Shown in pieces: positions 52,970 through 64,000 of a DNA stretch of 64,000 bases. Each line of letters begins with the position of its first letter. Within the stretch, counting starts at the first letter, position 1. This DNA is from Sapria himalayana (Eukaryota > Streptophyta > Magnoliopsida > Malpighiales > Rafflesiaceae). Below the pieces are notes generated by a model, which saw only the letters and a list, made by a program, of their open reading frames with translations, was not told the origin of the DNA and did not search any database. Both the position numbers and the translations under genes were made by a program. Where the stretch lies: contig JAREIK010002961.1 in assembly GCA_029783825.1 (NCBI GenBank), positions 1 to 64,000 on the forward strand. The letters are read 5' to 3'.

Positions 52970-54216
52970 TGATAATTCTGCACCACACACACATAGCGAC
53001 GGACCACAGTACACACATGCACATATTCTTGTCGATTTTGGTGTCGCATTTAGAGGGGCCAGCAAGTCCTCGAACCAGCCAGAAGTACGAGCATCGAGCT
53101 TGTAGAGGGCCCCACTAGAAAGCCGGGATGAGAACATTTAGAAAATCGATGAGACCGAGCAAAGTGGTCCGAAGTAAACCCAGAAGTAGCTAGGAGTGGG
53201 TCCCACTAGCCCTATCAAGCAGCATAGAGGGCCACCCAACTGCCGCCAAACAAGAGTAGCGGGTAATCCATGATTAATTGGAGAGCCCGCAAAATCCGAA
53301 GTATCACCAAGCAGGGCCAGTAAGTAATGAAGTCCAGACCAGTCACACGGGAGCAAAAGAATTAAACTTGTAGTTTATATTTGTATTCTTATTTGTATTT
53401 TGGACTTTGTATGCACCATGTACTTGTAGAGACGGAATATGACATACTCACACACACAATCTTGTTTATTCTCTTTGTAGCATGCAATGAGAGAAACTAG
53501 ACTCATGAGTATCTCTAAGTGGTGCCCACTAATGCAGTTTGTAAATACACATGAGGCGATGCTACACTCCCAAGAGTAGAAGACCCATTTTTATAGCATT
53601 TTGTAATTTTACATGTATTCTAGCTTGGTTGTACACGTAGTTAATTAGACTATGAGATGGACCTCATCACACATGCACACCGATGCATGGATATTTTTTG
53701 ATATTTTGTCGGTGCAACATACAGCCACTTCTTGGAGCTCGACGAGGAAGTATTCTAACCCAAGAGACACTCTTTTGAGGATCATTGGTTCCATAGATTT
53801 GGACATGTGGATTTATGGGTATTCAGTTTTACATGTATTCCATTGCAACGCAATGGCATAGGCAAATGCTTGATGCTGCATGTCACACACATGCACAATC
53901 TTATATTTGCATAGTTTTAATATGGTGCATCATTCATGTTCCTCCAAATGGCTTGGACAAATCTGAATGGAAAGGACGCAGAGCGCATAATGACTAAATG
54001 CCAACTCTGAAGTCCGGGAATGCCAGGTGATTTTAGTTGTATTCGTACTCTTGGAATTATTAGCATTATGTTTTTTTATGAATTTTATGCATAGAATCAT
54101 TAAGGTGCATAGGATTTGGTGGGCTTGCCTAAATTAGTGAGCTTTTTAGTCTCTTGTACGTTGTGTGCCTAAATGAGAAATAAAGTGTGTATTTTCCAAA
54201 AAAAAAACAAAAAAAA
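52970..54216 (+). mobile_element. Possible retroposed transcript-like half of block 3
   Basis: Plus-strand 1.25 kb from the satellite junction to an A-rich tail at 54198-54216, preceded by AATAAA at 54179-54184. The tail is followed at once by CCATAAA/CCCTAAA-like words. No long open frame, reverse transcriptase motif or tRNA-like head is visible. Confidence 0.45.
54179..54216 (+). promoter_or_regulatory. Poly(A) signal and A-tail (block 3)
   Basis: AATAAA at 54179-54184, 13 nt spacer, then 19 nt of A with one C. Typical eukaryotic cleavage spacing. Confidence 0.62.
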
Positions 54217-54297
54217 CCATAAACCATAAGCTTTAAATCCTAAAGCTTAAACCATAAATTATAACCCTAATCCATAAACCCTAAATCCTAAATCTCA
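54217..54297 (-). repeat. Degenerate 7-bp telomere-like tract (block 3)
   Basis: CCATAAA, CCATAAG, CCTAAAG, CCATAAA, CCCTAAT, CCATAAA, CCCTAAA, TCCTAAA words, C-rich telomere strand on plus. It starts directly after the A tail. Confidence 0.75.
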
Positions 54298-57200
54298 TGT
54301 TCTGCACTTTTATAATCAAATGACTAAGTGTTAAATTTAAATTGATATTCACAACTTTTAGGAATGTCACAAATTTATCTTTTTATATATGCAACACAAA
54401 GTTATGACTCAAAGGATGAGTTTTGAATTCAGTTACTTTCTTTATTTAGATTATTAGTAGGATTAGCATTGGTCATGATTGTATATTTTGTCTCTAGAAC
54501 ACAAAATAATATCGATGAGAATATGACAGAACTTGTGTCTCTCTGTTGAACATATTGTTATGGCACTAAGAATGATCATGAATACATATTTAATCACTAT
54601 AATACTAGGTCATAGTATTTGATACGACCATAGCTTGTGAATTTTATCTTTATATTGCAAAGTCATTGCACTAGGAATGATTGTAACTTTGGACATTCCT
54701 CAAGAGCAAAAGTCATGACCCTAGAAATAGTTAAAGCTCGAGTACTACTCTTTATAACTTTCTATAGCTAAAAATATTGGGATTGGAAATATCACTATGG
54801 CTTTTTCCTTTAATTTATGACCTCAAGTGTCAATATGCAAGACTAATATTTTGAGCAATGATCAAAACCTTTTATACATTTGAATATGATTCATTTACAC
54901 ATTTTTGGGTATTGTGAGCTTGTATACATAACTCATTTAATATAAAAAGAAAGAAATGATACTTTTCATATCCATGAGGATATAAAAAAATAGCTTAGAC
55001 ATGCCAATAAAATAATTTTTTTGATTCTTGATTGAAAGAAAGCCCATACTTCTTGCCCTGCTCAAACTGCCCCGGGGCTAGTTTGTTCTAATAGGCTACA
55101 AGGAGGTTATTTTTTACAGGTTAACTATGTTTTAAAAAAATTGCTTTGAGTGTGTGCATGAGAGATATTTTAGAAGAATTACAAAAATCAATATAAATAG
55201 CATCCTCAATAACTAGATATTTCAACACGTAGGGGTACAACTTTGGTTTAGTTTGTTAGCATACATGAGTCATATTACCTTTGATAGCCTAGTGATTCAA
55301 CATCAAATATGATGAGACATAATAGAGATAAAGTAAAAGCTCCTATTATTTTGGTTAGAGCTTTAGCAATCATTCTAGAGTTGAGAGAGGAACAAAATAA
55401 ATTATTTTAATTATTTAGTATAATTTTAATTTTTATTTTAATTATTTATCAGTTTATTTTTATAGAAATATTAAAAATAAAATAAATTATTAGTGAGACA
55501 GATGTATTTTAAATTAAACTAGTATATCCTAAATAATAAAGAATAAATCTAATTTTTTTTATTTTAATTTTAAATATTCAAATTTAATTATTTATTTGTT
55601 TATTTTTATATAAATATTAATTACAAAATAAATTATGAGTTACACTACTATAATTTATATAATTATTTTTCATCAAAAAAATATAAATAAACTTTTTAAA
55701 AAAAAATTTTCAAAACAAAAAATTATTATATAGTAATATATTTTGGTTTGTTTCAGAATCATATTAGGTTTTGTAATTATATTATAATTGATATCTATCT
55801 TATTAATAATAGATTATTAATTTATATTCTTATCATTTTTAGAATATTTATCAATAATATTGTTTATATTAAATTTATATGATATATAAATATAATGACT
55901 ATTATAACTAAATATTAAATTCACATTTGAAAAAATTTAAAAATTATTATATTTTCAAATGTTACAACCTTTGAAAATATCAAAAATTAATAAAAATAAA
56001 TATTTTGTTATTTTAATTTTAAAATAATACTAATAAACCACTAAATGCATACACCATAAAATAATAAACTCCTAAGGCCCATAATGCCTAAATAAATTAA
56101 CCATTAAACTGCTATATACTACTTAATAATTAAGAAATCTAATTTTTATTTCAATTTATTATTATTTTAAATATTCATTTTAATTATTTATAAGTTTATT
56201 TAATAGAAATATTTATTACAAAATAAATTATGAGTGCGACAAATATAATTTAAATAATTTATTTATAATCAAAAAAAGTATATACGCTTATAAAAGAAAT
56301 AAAATTTTAAAAATTAAAAATTATTATCCAGTAATATTTTTTACTTTAATTTTGAATCAATTTGGGTTTTGTAAATATTTTTTAATTAATATCTATCTTA
56401 TTATTAATAGTTTATTAATTTAATTTTTGATAATTATTATAATATCTATCAATAAAATTTTTTATATTGAATTTATATAAATTTTAATTATTAAAATTAT
56501 TCTAACTAAATATTATATTCACATTTCAAAAAATTTAAAATTTTATTATATTGTTAATGGTTATAACCTATGAAAATGACAAAAAATTACAAATTTTTTT
56601 TTGTTATTTTATTGTTTAAATAAAACCTATAAAGCACTAAATGCCTAAAAACATAAATCGCTAATCTCCTAAATGACAAAACTTCTAAATACTTAAACTA
56701 TTAAATTGGTATACATTAATAATAAATCATAAATCTCATTTTAATTTTTATTAAGTGTAATTTTAAATTTTTATTTTAATTATTTATTAGTTTATTTGTA
56801 TAGAAATATTAATTACAAAATAAATTATTATTGAGACAGGTCTATTTTAAATAATTTATTTTTTATCAAAAATATATATATGCTTATATAAAGAGGCAAA
56901 TTTTTAAAAACAAAAATTTATTATTTTTTAATATATTTTATTTTGATTTTGAATCATTTTAGTTTTTGCAATTATATTTTATTTAATATCATTCTTATTA
57001 ATAATAGTTTATTAATTTTTTATTGATCATTATTATAATATCTATTAATAAAATTATTTATATTGAGTTTACATTATATATAATTATTAAGAACATTATA
57101 ACTAAATATTTTATTAACATTTAAAAAAAATTAAAAATTATTATATTTTCAAATGTTATAACCTTCAAAACACCTAAATACATAAACAATTAAACTAGTA

Positions 57201-58989
57201 TATCCTGAATAATAAATAATAAATCTCAATTTTATTTGTATTCATTTTAATTATTTATTAGTTTATTTTTATAGAATTATAAATTAAAAATAAATTATGT
57301 GGAAGACAAATATAATTTAAATAATTTAATTTTAATTGTAAAAAATATAAACTTGTAAAAAGAAGCAAAACATCAAAAAAATTATTATTTAGTATTATAT
57401 TTTAGTTTTATTTTGAATAAATTTACGTATTGCAAATATATTTTAAAAAACATTTATCTTATTAATAATAGTTTATTAATTTATTTTGTGATCATTTATA
57501 TAATATCTATTAATATAATATTTTATATTGAATTAACATGATATATAATTATTAAGATTATCATAACTAAATATTGTATTCACATATAAAAAAAATTTAA
57601 AAATTATTATATTTTCAAAGGTTATAACCTTAAAAAATGAGAAAAAATAACAAGAATAATTTTTTTGTTATATCATTGTTTAAATAAAAATTATAAACCA
57701 TTAAATGCCTAAATACATAAATATCTAAACTCCTAAACCCCGAAGCCCCTAAATACATAAACCTTTAAACTCGTAAACCTTAAATATAATTTAAAAAATT
57801 TATAGAAATATTAATTACAAAATAAATTATGAGTGACAAATATAATTTAAATAATATATTTTTCAACAAAAAAAATATAAGCTTATAAAATGATGCTAAA
57901 ACTAAAAAATATTATTATCTAGTAATAAATTTTACTTTGATTTTGAATCATTTTAGGTTTTTTAATTATATTTAAATTTATATCTATTATATTAATAATA
58001 GTTTATTAATTTTTTATTTTATAATTGATATAATATTATCAATAAAATTGTTATATTTAGTTTATATTATATATAGTTATAATAATAATTATTACTAAAT
58101 ATTATATTCACATTTTTAAAAATTTTTAAAATTATTATATTTTCAAATGTTATGACATTTGAAAATTTGAAAAAATATCAAAAATAAATCTTTTGTTTTT
58201 CATTGTTTAAAAAAAAGCTATAAACCATTAAATTCTTAAATACTTAAATCAATAACTTCTAAATCTCGAAAACCCAAAATAGATAAATTTTTTAAATAGG
58301 TATAACCTAAATAATAAATAATAAATAATAAATCTCATTTTATTTTTTTTATTTTAATTTTAAATATTCATTTTAATTATTTATTTGTTTAATTTTATAT
58401 AAATATTAAATACAAAATAAATTATAAGTTAGAAAAATAATATTTATATAAATTATTTTTCAACAAAAAAATATGGATAAACTTATTAAAAGAAGAAAAA
58501 AATTTAAAACAAAAAATTATTATATAGTAATATTTTTTCCTTTGTTTTTGGATCATTTTAGGTTTTGTAATTATATTTTAATTGATATCTAACTTATTAA
58601 TAATATATTATTAATTTATTTTTTAATAATTAATTGAATATTTATTAATAAAAATATTTATATTTAATTTATATGATATATAAATTTAATAATTATTATA
58701 ACTAAATATTGTATTCACTTTATTAAAAAATTCTAAAATTATTATATTTTCGAAGATAATAACCTCTGAACATGTGAAAAAACAAAAAAAAATAATTTTT
58801 TTTTGTTATTTCATTGTATAAATAAAATCTATAAATCACTAAATGCCTAAACACTCAAATCACTATACTACAAAATCTCAATACCCCTATATAGATAATC
58901 ATTTAAACGGGTATCCTATAAATAATAATTAATAAATCTCATTTTTATTTGTTTTCATTATAATTTAAAAAATTAATTTTGATTGCTTT

Positions 58990-58991
<2 letters not shown>

Positions 58992-59042
<51 letters not shown>
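58992..59042. repeat. (TA)n microsatellite
   Basis: About 25 TA dinucleotides in a reverse monomer. Flanks match, in reverse complement, those of the (AT)n run at 25529-25563, so the run arose in a shared ancestor and changed length. Confidence 0.95.
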
Positions 59043-59045
<3 letters not shown>

Positions 59046-60856
59046 TATAAAATAAATTATGAGTTAAAAATATAATTTATAAATATTATTTTTCATCAAA
59101 AAATTGATAAGCTTATAAAAAGAATAAAAATTTAAAAACAAATAATTATTATTAAGTAATATAGGTTGCTTTGCTTTTGAATCATTTTAGGTTTTGATAT
59201 TATAATTTAAGTAATATCAATCTTATTCATAATAGATTTTTAATTTTTTTTGATAATTATTAGAATATCTATCAATAAAATTGTTTATTTTGAATTTATA
59301 TGATATATAATTATTATGATTATTATATATAAATATTTATTCACTTTTGAAAAAATTTAAAAAATTATTATATTTTCAATGGTTATAATCTTTGAAAATA
59401 TCAAAAAATAATAAAAATAATTTTTTTTATTTTTTTTCTTAAATAAAACCTATAAACAATAAATACATACACAGTTAATTTAGTAAACTCCTAAACCCCA
59501 TAATGCCTAAATACATAAACCATTAAACTGCTATATACGACTTAATAATTAATAAATCTAAATTTTATTTCTATTTATTATAATTTTAAATATTTATTTT
59601 AATTATTTAATTGATTTATTTTTATTGAAATATTTATTACAAAATAAAGTATGAGTGCGATAAATATAATTTAATTAATTTATTTTTAATAAAAAAAATA
59701 TACGGTTCTAAAAGAAGTAAAAATTTAAAAATTATAAATTATTATCCAGGAATATATTTTAATTTAATTTTGAATCAATTTTGTAAATATTTTTTATTTA
59801 ATATCTATCTTTTTATTAATAGATTAATAATTTAATTTTTGATCATTATTATATTGTCTATCAATAAAATTGTTAATATTGAATTTATATGATATATAAT
59901 TATTAATATTATTATAACTAAATATTGTATTCACATTTCAAAATATTGAAAATATTATTATATTTTCAAAGGTTATAACCTATGAAAATGATAACAAATT
60001 ATAGAAATTTTTTTTGTTATTTTATTTTTTTATATAAAAACTATAAATCACTAAAAGACTAAAAACATAAATCGCTAAACTCCTAACCACAAAACCTCTA
60101 AATACTTAAATCATTAAACTGGTATACATTAATAATAAATCATAAATATCATTTTAATTTTTATTCAGTATAATTTTAGATTTTTATTTTAATTATTTAT
60201 CAATTTATTTTATAGAAATATTAATTACAAAATAAATTATTAGTGAGACAGATATAATTTAAATTAAAGCGGTATCTCTAAATAATAAATAATAAATAAT
60301 TAATCTCATTTTTTTCATTATAATTTTAAATATTCATTTTAATTATGTATTTGTTTATTTATATATAAATATTAATTAAAAAATAAATTGTGATGGACAA
60401 AAATAATTTATATAAATTATTTTTCATCAAAAAATTATAGTTAAACGTTTTGAAAGAAAAAAAATTTTAAAAACAAAAAATTTTTGTATAGTAATATATT
60501 TTGCTTTGCTTCTGAATCATTTTAGGTTTTGTAATTATATTTTAATTGATATCTATCTAATTAATAATAGATTATTAATTTATTTTTTGATCATTATTAT
60601 AATATTTATCAATAAAATTGTTTATATTGAATTTACATGTTATATAATTATAAAGATTATTATAACTAAATATTATATTTACATTTGAAAATAATTTAAA
60701 AATTATTATATTTTCAAAGGTTATCATCTTTGAAAATGAGATAAAATCACAAAAATAATTTTTTTTTATTTTATTGTTTATATAAAACCTTTAAACTACT
60801 AAATGCTTAAACGCTTAAATCATTAAACTCCTAAACCCCAAAACCAAAAAACCCTT

Positions 60857-60899
60857 AAATACTTAAACATTTAAACAATCTTTAAAGGTTTAAGTATTT
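60857..60899. repeat. Foldback in an octamer tract
   Basis: AAATACTTAAACATTTAAA and TTTAAAGGTTTAAGTATTT are inverted 19-bp arms with one mismatch around CAATC. A weaker version lies at about 52007-52050. The local inversion of an octamer tract predates duplication of the two reverse arrays. Confidence 0.75.
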
Positions 60900-61819
60900 A
60901 TAAATAATATATAAATATCTATCAATAAATAATAGTTTATTAATTTATTTTTTGATCATTATTATATTTATATTTATATTTAGTTTATTAATATCTATCA
61001 ATAAAATTGTTTATTTTTAATTTACATGATATATATTTATTATGTTTATTATAACTAAAATTTGTATTCACATTTTAAAAAAATTTAAAAATTATTATAT
61101 TTATAAATGTTATAACCTTCAAAATTGATTAAAAATTTGAAAAATAATTTTTTTGTTATTTCATTATTTAAATTAAACATATAAACTACTAAATGCCTAA
61201 ACAATTAAATCACTAAACTCCTAAACTCCTAAATACTTAAACCATTAAACCGGTATGCCCTAAATAATTAATCATAAATCTCATTTTTATTTGTATTCAT
61301 TATAATTTTAATATTCATTTTAATTATTTAATATTTTATTTTTATAGAAATATTAATTGCAAAATAAAATTATGAATTAGACAAATATAATTTAAATAAT
61401 TTATCTTCATCAAAAGAATTTATAAGCTTATAAAAAGAATCAAAAATTTAAAAATAAAAAATTATTATTTAGTAATATATTTTACTTTGATTTTGAATCG
61501 TTTTACGTTTTGCAAATATATTTTAATTAATATCTATCTTATTAATAATCATTAATTAATGTATTTTATGATTAATATTATAATATCGATCAATAAAATC
61601 ATTTATATTGAATTTACATGATATTTAATTTTTATGATTATTATAATTAAATATTGTATTAACTTTTGAAAAATAATTAAAAATTATAATATTTTCAATG
61701 GTTATAACCTTGAAAATGAAAAAAAATCATAAAAATAATTTTTTTGTTATTTAATTATTTAAATAAAACCTATAAACTAGAAAATAACTAAATACTTAAA
61801 TTACTAAATTCCTAAACCA

Positions 61820-63112
61820 TGATACTACTGCACCACACACATATAGCGACGAACCACTGTACATACGTGAACATATTCTTGTCGATTTTGGTGTCGCATT
61901 TAGAGGGGCTAGCAAGTCCTGGAACCAGCCAGAAGTATGGGCCTCCAGCTTGTAGAGGGCCCCGCTAGCAAGTCGGGATGATAACATTCAGAAAACCGAT
62001 GAGACCGAGCAAAGTGGTCCGGAGTAAACCCAGGAGTAGCTAGGAGTGGGTCCCACTAGCCCTATCAGGCAGCAAAGAGGGACACCCAACCATAATCCAA
62101 CAGGAGTAGCGGGTAATCCATGATTAATTCGAGAGCCCGCAAAATACGAAGCATCACCAAGTAGGGCCAGTAAGCAATGGAGTCCAGACCAGCCACACGA
62201 GAGGAAAAGATTCAAACTTGTAGTTTATGTTTGTAGTCTTATTTTTATTTTGGACTTTGTATGCACCATGTACTTGTAGAGACGGATCATGACATACTCA
62301 CACACACAATCTTGTCTTTTCTCTATGTAACATGCAATGGGGGCAACTTGACACATGAGTATCTCTAAGTGGGGCCCACTAATGAATTTTGTAAATACAC
62401 ATTAGGCGATGCTACACTCCCAGGAGCAGAAGATCCATCTTTATAGCATATTATAATTTTACTTGTATTATAGCTTGGTTGTACGCGTATATAATTAGAC
62501 TATGAGATGGACCTCAACACACATGCACACCGATGTATGCATATTTTTTGATATTTTGTCTGGCAACATATAGCCACTTCTTAGAGCTCGAGGAGGAAGC
62601 ATTCTAACCCAAGAGATACTCTTTTGATAATCATTGGAGCAAAGGAATGTAGAAATCAGACGTGAGAATGAATTGACAAAGTGCCGTAGATATGGATTTG
62701 TGGTTTTATGGGTATTCAGTTTTACATGTATTTCATTGCATAGCAATGACATAGGCAAACACTTGATGCTGCATGTCACACACATGCACAATCTTATATT
62801 TGCATAGTTTTAATATGGTGCATCATTCAGGTTGCTCCAAAAGGCTTGGAAAAATCTGAATGGAAATGACGCAGTGCGCATAATGACTCAATGCCAACTC
62901 TGAAGTGCAGGAATACCATGTGATTTTAATTGTATTCGTATGCTTGGAATTATTATGCATTATGTTTTTTTATGTATTTTATGCATAGAATCATTAAGGT
63001 GCATAGGATTTGGTGGGCTGGCCTAAATTAGTCAGCTTTTTAGTCTCTTGTACGTTGTGTGCCTAAATGAGAAATAAAGTGTGTATTTTCCAAAAAAAAA
63101 ACAAAAAAAAAA
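61820..63112 (+). mobile_element. Possible retroposed transcript-like half of block 4
   Basis: Equivalent of 52970-54216, ending in an A run at 63092-63112. Same structure, no coding region recognised. Confidence 0.43.
63073..63112 (+). promoter_or_regulatory. Poly(A) signal and A-tail (block 4)
   Basis: AATAAA at 63073-63078, 13 nt spacer, then 21 nt of A with one C, followed by CCATAAA-type words. Confidence 0.62.
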
Positions 63113-63190
63113 CCATAAACCATAAGCTTTAAATCCTAAAGCTTAAACCATAAATTATAACCCTAATCCATAAACCCTAAATCCTAAATG
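63113..63190 (-). repeat. Degenerate 7-bp telomere-like tract (block 4)
   Basis: CCATAAA, CCTAAAG, CCCTAAT, CCATAAA, CCCTAAA, TCCTAAA words as in block 3, directly after the A tail. Confidence 0.75.
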
Positions 63191-64000
63191 TCATGTTCTG
63201 CACATTTATAATCAAATGACTAAGTGTTAAATTTAAATTGATATTCACAACTTTTAGGAATGTCACAAATTTATCTTTTTATATATGCAACACAAAGTCA
63301 TGACTCAAGGGGTGAGTTTTGAATTCAGTCACTTTCTTTCTTTAGATTATTGTAGGATTAGCATTGGTCATGATTGTATATTTTGTCTCTAGAACACAAA
63401 ATAATATCGAAGAGAATATGACAGAACTTGTGTCTCTCTGTTGAACATATTGTTATGGCACTAAGAATGATCATGAATACACATGTAATCACTATAATAC
63501 TAGGTCACAGTATTTGATACGACCATAGCTTGTGAATTTTATCTTTATATTGCAAAGTCATTGCACTAGGAATGATTGTAACTTTGGTCATTCCTCAAGA
63601 GCAAAAGTCATGACCCTAGAAATAGTTAAAGCTCGAGTACTACTCTTTATAACTTTCTATAGCTAAAAATATTGGGATTGGAAATATCACTATGGCTTTT
63701 TCCTTTGATTTATGACCTCAAGTGTCAATATGCAAGACTAATATTTTGAGCAATGATCAAAACCTTTTATACATTTGAATATGATTCATTTACATATTTT
63801 TGGGTATTTTGAGCTTGTCTACATAACTCATTTAATATAAAAAGAAAGAAATGATACTTTTCATATCCATGAGGATATAAAACAATGGCTTAGACATGCC
63901 AATAAAATAATTTTTTTGATTCTTGATTGAAAGAGAGCCCATACTTCTTGTCCTGCTCAAACTGCCCCGGGGCTAGTTTGTTCTAATAGGCTACAAGGAG

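Larger units (their letters stand above)
52970..55393 (-). repeat. Non-satellite block 3
   Basis: Reverse-complement copy of block 2, about 2.42 kb, complete at both ends (CTGATAATTCTGCACCAC on the left, GAGAGAGGAACAAAATAAAT on the right). Both satellite junctions match those of block 2, so the block was copied together with its flanks. In this orientation the transcript-like half reads on the plus strand. Short frames at 52946-53356 (minus) show many amino-acid changes between copies and share an in-frame stop, so they are not treated as genes. Confidence 0.9.
55394..61819 (-). repeat. Reverse satellite array between blocks 3 and 4
   Basis: About 11 monomers, all reverse. 55.9-59.1 kb mirrors 25.4-28.7 kb of the left array: 56.08 pairs with 28.56, 57.17 with 27.36, 57.73 with 26.79 and 58.99 with 25.54 kb. 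The order continues through 59.47 and 60.07 kb as in the young unit (11.74, 11.13 kb). 59.93-61.82 kb matches 51.1-52.97 kb directly. No gene is visible. Confidence 0.9.
61820..64000 (-). repeat. Non-satellite block 4 (cut by window end)
   Basis: Reverse-oriented copy, aligning with 52970-55095 of block 3; about 300 bp are outside the window. The left satellite junction (CCTAAACCATGATACTACTG) is the same as in block 3. It has the same AATAAA/A-tail, telomere-like tract and 104-bp repeat region. The frames at 61796-62215 and 62495-62791 on the minus strand are short and vary freely between copies. Confidence 0.88.

Noticed and set aside
1..64000. CRISPR array or prokaryotic sequence
   Set aside because: Repeats are about 600 bp and 7.46 kb with no short-repeat/unique-spacer pattern; there is no gene density or ribosome-binding pattern of a prokaryote.
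1..64000. Organelle genome or ribosomal DNA spacer
   Set aside because: No rRNA, tRNA or organelle genes are seen in 64 kb, and the tandem unit contains no rRNA-like sequence.

Overview
The window is eukaryotic, very AT-rich, non-coding satellite DNA. I find no convincing protein-coding gene, rRNA or tRNA. A land plant is the most likely source: degenerate 7-bp TTTAGGG-type telomere-like repeats occur near 37.8, 43.05, 54.25 and 63.15 kb. This is inference, and a green alga cannot be excluded. Nearly everything is built from one satellite monomer of about 590-600 bp. Reading forward, it has a tract of telomere-like octamers (about 8 bp, xGxTTTAG-like), a 12-bp-arm inverted repeat, a strongly conserved palindrome (core AAAGGTTATAACCTTT) and a long AT-rich part with a TATAAGCTTATA palindrome.

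Layout. (1) 1-25382 is a young higher-order array: a partial unit (1-3045) plus three full units of about 7.44-7.46 kb (3046-10488, 10489-17947, 17948-25382). Each full unit holds about 12 monomers and one GC-richer 590-bp island. The full units are nearly identical. The first 3.5-4 kb carries many single-base indels and looks poorly polished. (2) 25383-36680 is an older, diverged forward array with the same monomer order as the young units in its left part; 30835-32345 is inverted. (3) 36681-44393 holds two forward copies of a 2.1-2.5 kb non-satellite block separated by 3.1 kb of forward satellite. (4) Near 44462 the array flips, and everything to the window end is reverse: satellite 44463-52969, block 3 at 52970-55393, satellite 55394-61819, block 4 from 61820 to the window edge.

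How the parts relate. The reverse arrays mirror the forward ones in monomer order: about 32.6-36.1 kb pairs with 46.95-50.42 kb, and 25.4-28.7 kb pairs with 55.9-59.1 kb. So 25-59 kb is a large imperfect nested inverted repeat. The young array seems to have been amplified out of the left edge of this older structure, because its last unit runs without a break into the ancestral monomer order. The block carries an AATAAA signal 13 nt before an A-rich run that abuts degenerate telomeric repeats, which looks like an old retroposition into telomere-like DNA later copied along with the satellite. The island may carry a captured start of a secreted-protein gene. No gene cooperation can be described; the biology here is repeat birth, inversion and amplification, probably in subtelomeric or other heterochromatin.
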